Shown here piece after piece: positions 8,085 to 8,963 of a DNA stretch of 8,963 nt. Under the pieces are notes generated by a model. That model had not been told where the DNA came from. It saw nothing but the letters and a program-made list of their open reading frames with translations, and did no database searches. Position 1 is the first letter of the stretch; each line of letters opens with the position of its first letter. Position numbers and translations under genes: made by a program. Source of the stretch: Candidatus Aenigmarchaeota archaeon ex4484_52. Its GTDB lineage: Archaea > EX4484-52. Location: the NCBI GenBank assembly GCA_002254415.1, contig NJDR01000021.1, positions 1 to 8,963 of the forward strand. Direction: 5' to 3'.

Positions 8085-8307
8085 TTATTAGCAAATAAAG
8101 AAATAAAATTTGTTGCAATGAAGTTTTAGAAAAATATTATGAACTGCAAAAAATAGAAGAAAAAATAAAAATTCAAAAAAACAAAGAAACGAAGTATTAA
8201 CTATTTTAGAGGAATTAAAACAAAAGTCGCAATCTGTTAATTGGAATTTGGGAAACAGAAAAGAATATTTTGCATTGATTGCAAAAAAAATTAAAGATAA
8301 AAAATAA
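8085..8307 (+). pseudogene. Frameshifted gene relic of unknown family
   Basis: Three overlapping open stretches in successive frames look like one broken gene: frame of 8085 to the TAG at 8127-8129 (LLANKEIKFVAMKF), 8099-8200 (CNEVLEKYYELQKIEEKIKI and a lysine-rich tail), then about 8190-8307 (EVLTILEELKQKSQSVNWN, then ALIAKKIKDKK). Each step corresponds to loss of one base; the second falls in or near the A-run at 8175-8181. The pieces together would encode a charged helical segment of roughly 70 residues. None has a convincing start codon. I do not recognise the family. Sequencing error in homopolymers is an alternative to real decay. Confidence 0.4.
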
Positions 8308-8358
8308 TTAAGAAAACAGGGCTTTGCTATTTGGGATTTAGAGGACTTTTGAAAAAAT

Positions 8359-8457
8359 ATGTCAAGTAAATATCTGATAGCCGGCGGTGTCGGCTTCATT
8401 GGCTTTAATCAACCAAACAACTATTGCTCAAAACAAACAATAAATAAAACCTTTTAA
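8359..8457 (+). pseudogene. Truncated N-terminus of an NAD-dependent epimerase/dehydratase
   Basis: A 32-codon frame begins MSSKYLIAGGVGFIGFN, which matches the first strand and GxxGxxG dinucleotide-binding loop of extended short-chain dehydrogenases, such as nucleotide-sugar epimerases and dehydratases (typical start: KILVTGGAGFIGSN). After residue 17 the similarity ends, and the frame closes at 8455-8457 after an unrelated tail. Full-length family members are about 300 aa, so nearly the whole enzyme is missing. The Gly-rich stretch is noticeably more GC-rich than its surroundings. Truncation beside a transposase suggests deletion or insertion linked to the mobile element. The match is short, so convergence is possible. 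Confidence 0.5.
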
Positions 8458-8467
8458 ACATATAATT

Positions 8468-8502
8468 ATACTACTAAATATAATGATACTTTTTTGTAGT
8501 AT
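8468..8502. other. Hairpin, 7-bp stem
   Basis: The arms atactac (8468-8474) and gtagtat (8496-8502) are perfectly complementary around a 21-base AT-rich loop that ends in a T run. It is the first of three hairpins before the transposase. It could end transcription from the left or belong to the element end. Confidence 0.35.
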
Positions 8503-8507
8503 TAAAA

Positions 8508-8547
8508 AAACTTTTGCTTCACAAAAGTTTGTATAACTTCATGACAT
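8508..8547 (-). repeat. Inverted-repeat partner B, with 9-bp hairpin
   Basis: Positions 8530-8547 are the exact reverse complement of 2964-2981, and 8508-8516 are the reverse complement of the caaaagttt block at 2996-3004. Here the block also forms a perfect hairpin (8508-8516 with 8522-8530, 5-base loop), which copy A lacks. On the - strand the module would read as a promoter pointing left into the decayed region, where no gene survives. The 18-mer ends immediately before the presumed left end of the transposon. Confidence 0.7.
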
Positions 8548-8552
8548 TTGTC

Positions 8553-8569
8553 CCTCTCTCTGAGAGAGG
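8553..8569. other. Hairpin at the transposon left end
   Basis: A perfect 7-bp stem (cctctct / agagagg) with a 3-base loop sits just upstream of the transposase. Its 3' arm contains the Shine-Dalgarno-like sequence, so folding in the mRNA could hide the start site. This type of control limits transposase expression in some elements; here it is inference. Confidence 0.5.
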
Positions 8570-8573
8570 CGAT
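8566..8573 (+). promoter_or_regulatory. Ribosome binding site of the transposase
   Basis: The bases gaggcgat differ from the archaeal Shine-Dalgarno GAGGTGAT at one position and end four bases before the GTG at 8578. This site favours that GTG; the overlapping ATG at 8576 is followed directly by TGA. A near-copy (aaggcgat) precedes the second GTG at 8644. Confidence 0.5.
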
Positions 8574-8698
8574 AAATGTGAAAAAAGAAGAGATACGAAG
8601 AAAAATAGTTACATTAGCCCGGTTTCCGGGCAAGGCGATAAATGTGAAAAAAGAAGAGATACGAAGAAAAATAGTTACATTAGCCCGGTTTCCGGGCA
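8567..8698 (+). repeat. Exact 66-bp tandem duplication, two copies
   Basis: Copy 1 is 8567-8632 and copy 2 is 8633-8698, identical and directly abutting. Each carries the site aggcgat, a GTG, 18 coding codons and a small hairpin gcccggtttccgggc (8617-8631 and 8683-8697). Because 66 is divisible by three, the transposase frame stays open and gains 22 residues. It is a recent slippage or unequal-exchange event, or an assembly artefact. Confidence 0.9.
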
Positions 8699-8963
8699 GA
8701 AAACCCAAAGATATCCAAAAAATAATCAAGAGAAAATACAACAAATCTTTTTCTGTCAAGACCATAAGAAGATGGCTAAAAAAGGCAAAGAGTGGCTGGA
8801 ATTTAAAGGACAAAACCAGATGTCCGCATACAATTTATTATACAATTACAAATGCAACAAAACAAAGAGTTGTACATCTGCGGAATTTGTTTCCTTACGA
8901 ATCATGGAAACTAAAAATTCTGCTCGAAAAGGAAGGCATTTTTATATCAAAGAGAACACCCAA
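8578..8963 (+). CDS. DDE transposase, IS481/rve type, N-terminal part
   Basis: The frame is open for 128 codons and runs off the window. It encodes a helix-turn-helix region that would bind the element ends: RRKIVTLARFPG, then the SVKTIRRWLKK recognition-helix area near residues 59-69. GWNLKDKTRCPH (73-84) corresponds to the GLxxLxDRSRRPH linker typical of IS481-family and related integrase-core transposases, and LRNLFPYESWKLKILL with GIFISKRT resembles the second HTH that precedes the catalytic domain. The DDE residues would lie downstream. GTG at 8578 is chosen for its ribosome site; GTG at 8644 is the equivalent start in the second repeat copy and may be the ancestral one. The 22-residue duplication extends only the N-terminus, so the protein may still work. 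Confidence 0.8.
   Translation, partial: MKKEEIRRKIVTLARFPGKAINVKKEEIRRKIVTLARFPGRKPKDIQKIIKRKYNKSFSVKTIRRWLKKAKSGWNLKDKTRCPHTIYYTITNATKQRVVHLRNLFPYESWKLKILLEKEGIFISKRTP

Larger units (their letters stand above)
8549..8963 (+). mobile_element. Left end of an IS481/rve-like insertion sequence (partial)
   Basis: The probable boundary is near 8549 (tgtccctc), just after the inverted 18-mer and about 30 bases before the transposase start, a normal spacing for a compact IS. Base composition becomes richer in G and C here. The right end and target duplication lie beyond the window, so the boundary is provisional. Confidence 0.5.

Noticed and set aside
8088..8399. Minus-strand 103-codon frame rich in Phe and Cys
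   Set aside because: The composition is what antisense of Lys/Glu-rich AT-rich coding DNA gives; the + strand shows better coding pieces and the SDR stump.
8397..8466. Small minus-strand peptide starting MFKRFYLLFVL, downstream of the inverted promoter-like module
   Set aside because: Only 18 codons with no further support; likely chance.
8567..8698. Start of a CRISPR array
   Set aside because: Only two abutting copies exist, with no spacers, and they are coding.
8502..8813. Minus-strand 103-codon frame with an internal repeat (LPGNRANVTIFLRISS twice)
   Set aside because: It is the antisense shadow of the duplicated transposase N-terminus; the + strand frame matches a known transposase pattern.

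Overview
The window looks like a chromosomal segment of a very AT-rich archaeon, probably a reduced-genome DPANN-type lineage (inference). The main evidence is an archaeal-type leucyl-tRNA synthetase, a Nob1-like PIN protein, genes with TATA-like boxes but mostly no Shine-Dalgarno sequence, and strong AAA/ATT/GAA codon use. All genes I can support are on the + strand and use the standard code (TAG, TGA and TAA all serve as stops).

Left part (1-4764): leuS (71-2944, 957 aa) and hisS (3069-4391, 440 aa) are complete housekeeping synthetases with their signature motifs. A 124-base gap separates them and appears to carry the hisS promoter. hisS overlaps a 126-aa PIN-domain ribonuclease gene (4384-4764) by 8 bases, so the two are probably translated together. 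The PIN protein resembles archaeal Nob1 but stops where the Zn-ribbon would begin.

Middle gap (4765-5150): there is no intact gene. It holds coding-like sequence in two different frames (up to 4990 and up to 5144). Between them sits a nested palindrome (4968-5053) with 12-bp outer and 11-bp inner arms, which looks like a MITE-like insertion or a structured RNA.

Centre-right (5151-8084): one 977-aa open frame carries an N-terminal Nudix hydrolase domain followed by about 800 residues of mostly helical sequence, part of it HEAT-like. I do not recognise this architecture; it is the most novel protein in the window.

Right end (8085-8963): this is a decayed region feeding into a mobile element. 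It holds a frameshifted gene relic (8085-8307), the first codons of an NAD-dependent epimerase/dehydratase (8359-8457), a run of hairpins, an 18-bp sequence that is an exact inverted copy of one upstream of hisS, and the start of an IS481/rve-like DDE transposase. The transposase N-terminus contains an exact in-frame 66-bp tandem duplication, and the gene runs off the window.

Together this is a stable translation cluster (tRNA charging plus a possible rRNA-processing nuclease) next to an accessory zone of gene remnants, palindromes and a transposon.
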